A DNA stretch of 62,151 nucleotides. It comes from Crossiella sp. S99.2 (GTDB lineage: Bacteria > Actinomycetota > Actinomycetes > Mycobacteriales > Pseudonocardiaceae). How positions within the stretch are numbered: position 1 is the first letter of the stretch; each line of letters starts with the position of its first letter. Of the stretch, positions 60,394-62,151 are shown in pieces. The notes under the pieces were generated by a model that did no database searches, was not told where the DNA came from, and worked only from the letters and a program-made list of their open reading frames with translations. Both the position numbers and the translations under genes were made by a program. The stretch is from positions 1 to 62,151 of the forward strand of contig NZ_JALMDK010000026.1 of the NCBI RefSeq assembly GCF_023094165.1, given 5' to 3'.

Positions 60394-61644
60394 ATGCACC
60401 TTGCCCCCGGGACGCGCTACGCATCTGCAGAGCATCTTCGCTGTGTCGCCACCGAGGACGGAGCGGAAGCATGGTGGCTGGTGCCTGGCCCCCGCGGTAT
60501 CGATGCCGTGCTGGTCGACACGCCCACCTTCGACACCGTCGCCGCCCTGCGCCGGGGTCTGCCCCACTTCCAGATTGCCGACGGCGAACTCCAATTCGGC
60601 CTGACGCTCTCGCGCACGGGAGCGCAGGGCGTGCGGCTCGTCGACCGCGAGTTCCAGCTGATCGAGCAGCCCAACCGCGGAGTCGGCATCCCCCCGAGGC
60701 CAGTGCAGCTGTCCCCGGCGGCGCGCCAGCAGATCATGACACCCCTTGCCGACTCGGCGCTGCCCGCAGACCTGGTGGCTCTGCTGGCGCACCAGCAGGC
60801 ATCGGCCCCACGGCGACGAGAGGTGGAGGTATCCCAGATCCTGGGCGCCGTGCGCTACGTCCTGCTCGATGGTCACAGACGTGTCGTGGCAAGCCGACGA
60901 GGATCCTGGAAGCACCCCTACACTGCCCGCGCACTGCTCAGCACCGCGTCGGCCGGGAGCGCCATCCCCACGGGCACTTGTCCCCCGAGCTGGAACGACG
61001 GCCTCCTCCTGCTCACCGAGGACCTGGTCCGGGAACAGGAGTTGCCGTGGCTGCCGATCCGTGTACCACCTGCGGATACCCCTGCACCTCGGGAAAAACG
61101 AGCCCGCTATGCCTTCCGGAAGCTGGTCCGCTCGATCGACCGGAACTCCGAGCTGGGTTGCCAGGGTGAGCTGCTGTGGCCGGAGGCGGTGGTGGAGTTG
61201 CCCCCTGGCGCGCTGCTGTGCGGGGAAGACCCACACCTACGCCGCCCCAGCCGGCTGCGGATATGGCGTGTCCGCGAAGACGGGGCCCTGGTGTCCCTGC
61301 ATGAGGGCACGGGGTCCGACCGCTTCCACCGAGTCCTCACCCAGCTACTCGAGGAATACCCCTGTCCTCTGCCCCAGTCCCCGCTTATCCCCGGTCCCGC
61401 CGGCCCGTGGAGGCGCCACCCCGACATCCCGGTACGGATACTCGACATCGGCAGGGAAGGTCTGGCTCCCGGCGCGGCCGCCAACCCCTACCGTGGTCCC
61501 TGTTACCGGTGCGGTGATGTGGTCGAGGCGACCGAAGGCGTTCTCGACACCGCCTGCGGAGGCCGTCGACCGCGTCACCTGGGTCGGTGCTCACCCCATG
61601 TCGCGTTGCGCCAGCCTGAATCCGCCGACCTGCGTGACGAGTAA
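60394..61644 (+). CDS. Hypothetical protein, 416 aa
   Basis: A soluble 416-residue protein that I do not recognise. It shows a VRLVDREFQLIEQPNRG block, a LSPAARQQIMTPLADSALPA helix and, toward the C-terminus, a possible metal site (GPCYRCGDVVEATEG with later Cys and His: TACGG, GRCSPH). The start ATG has only a weak upstream site. It is the last gene before the right terminal repeat. Confidence 0.6.
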   Translation: MHLAPGTRYASAEHLRCVATEDGAEAWWLVPGPRGIDAVLVDTPTFDTVAALRRGLPHFQIADGELQFGLTLSRTGAQGVRLVDREFQLIEQPNRGVGIPPRPVQLSPAARQQIMTPLADSALPADLVALLAHQQASAPRRREVEVSQILGAVRYVLLDGHRRVVASRRGSWKHPYTARALLSTASAGSAIPTGTCPPSWNDGLLLLTEDLVREQELPWLPIRVPPADTPAPREKRARYAFRKLVRSIDRNSELGCQGELLWPEAVVELPPGALLCGEDPHLRRPSRLRIWRVREDGALVSLHEGTGSDRFHRVLTQLLEEYPCPLPQSPLIPGPAGPWRRHPDIPVRILDIGREGLAPGAAANPYRGPCYRCGDVVEATEGVLDTACGGRRPRHLGRCSPHVALRQPESADLRDE

Positions 61645-62074
61645 GGCCCCCCTACCGGTGCGAACGTCGCTCGTGGGAATGCAACGGAGGAACCGGCGTC
61701 CTGGGGCTGAGGCTCCGGAAGTAGGACTCGGTGCACCGCGACCGCGGACCCGGTGCAGGCCGCGATCCACAGCTGGCACCGGGACCGCGACAGATCCACA
61801 CCCCCTGCGACAGTCACACCCGAACGGACTCTGCGCTTCCACCGACCTGGACGCAGCCGACGCCGCTGCCGTTGACAGCGGTCTCAGCCATGATCACCCA
61901 CCCGACCGCGTGACCGTCACGGATTCATTCCCGGCGCGTGCTCCCCGGAGACCGACGAGATTTCCGAGGAGAGATGCCTGGACCCGAGGCACATTGACCC
62001 GGCCGTCACCGGCCAGCGGGGAACCCGGTCCCACAACGGGAGCGGCGGTACCTCACGAACCCGCTGACGCCGCA
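61645..62074. other. 430-bp stretch without a supported gene
   Basis: Between the 416-codon gene and the right repeat I find no coding frame, repeat or hairpin worth naming. Confidence 0.4.
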
Positions 62075-62151
62075 CTAGTGTCCTGCGCCTGAAATCCGCT
62101 ATCTAATTGTAGGATTCGGCGATGGCGGGTCGTGGACGGTCCAAGGTCGAG
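62075..62151. repeat. Right copy of the 77-bp terminal inverted repeat
   Basis: This is the exact reverse complement of bases 1-77. Reading outward, CTAG is followed by TGTCCTGCGCC, a plausible insertion-sequence end next to a TA target, and then the first codons of a transposase-like protein. See the left copy for the interpretation. Confidence 0.85.
62122..62151 (+). CDS. IS630-like transposase, first 10 codons only (runs off the right edge)
   Basis: ATG at 62122 begins the same ten-codon frame as at the left edge, reading outward, preceded by TAGGATTCGGCG. The identity of both edges implies two copies of one element in inverted orientation with their transposase starts facing this segment. 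Confidence 0.55.
   Translation, partial: MAGRGRSKVE

Noticed and set aside
1..62151. Linear plasmid with natural telomeres at the window ends
   Set aside because: The repeats are exactly 77 bases, end in a TA-flanked insertion-sequence-like end and read into a transposase start; no telomere hairpins, replication, tap/tpg or partition genes were seen. It remains possible that the repeat lies inside longer terminal repeats.
1..62151. CRISPR array or tRNA genes
   Set aside because: No regularly spaced repeats and no cloverleaf-like segments with CCA ends were noticed on reading; a dedicated scan was not possible.

Overview
The window is a high-GC actinobacterial segment. Paired DUF3558 lipoproteins, an RbpA-like protein, many GTG/TTG starts and ATGA/GTGA-coupled genes point to the Pseudonocardiaceae (Amycolatopsis/Saccharothrix/Actinosynnema type); this taxonomic call is inference. 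Bases 1-77 and 62075-62151 are exact inverted copies. The outermost 30 bases of each read outward as the start of a protein beginning MAGRGRSKVE, which resembles IS630-family transposases. The segment therefore looks like a whole draft contig lying between two inverted copies of one insertion sequence. No rRNA, tRNA, CRISPR array, replication or partition gene was seen, so it is an accessory region rather than core chromosome.

Layout. (1) 0.1-5.6 kb: small mixed genes (helicase-associated-domain remnant, DUF6283 protein, hypotheticals, a DEDDh exonuclease, a degenerate EEP-fold protein). (2) 5.9-26.7 kb: a minus-strand array of about twenty genes, many joined by 1-4 base overlaps. It encodes an HTH protein and an RbpA-like RNA-polymerase-binding protein at its head, four STAND (NB-ARC-like) NTPases with TPR-like repeats, one paralogue lacking the NTPase domain, a membrane protein, four DUF3558 lipoproteins plus one further lipoprotein, a second HTH protein and several small coupled ORFs. 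Three of the four STAND proteins have lost the P-loop lysine, and one has a RHIM-like VQAG motif at its N-terminus. (3) 26.8-29.2 kb: a lower-GC patch with an XRE/TPR regulator and a HAD hydrolase. (4) 29.3-34.2 kb: a minus-strand operon of three small proteins, a B12-binding-type radical SAM enzyme, an aldo/keto reductase and a CYTH-domain protein, facing two GntR/UTRA regulators (34.3-35.6 kb). (5) 35.7-38 kb: small membrane and hypothetical genes.

(6) 38.1-50.0 kb, minus strand: the clearest defence locus. It holds an HTH regulator, a PD-(D/E)xK nuclease, a DinG/XPD-type Fe-S helicase and a PIWI-RE protein, which is the three-gene PIWI-RE module predicted from comparative genomics. It is followed in the same direction by a 301-aa unknown protein with a hairpin over its start codon, a P-loop kinase-like protein, and a class I lysyl-tRNA-synthetase-like protein fused to an ASCH domain. 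(7) 50.1-54 kb: a GNAT acetyltransferase and a coupled pair made of an unrecognised 724-aa protein and a GIY-YIG-like nuclease. (8) 54.2-62 kb: loosely packed hypothetical genes, small membrane proteins, a duplicated gene fragment, a frameshifted gene and long non-coding stretches.

The two systems most worth attention are the STAND/RbpA/lipoprotein array, for which I know no description, and the PIWI-RE operon with its unusual tRNA-synthetase/ASCH neighbours.
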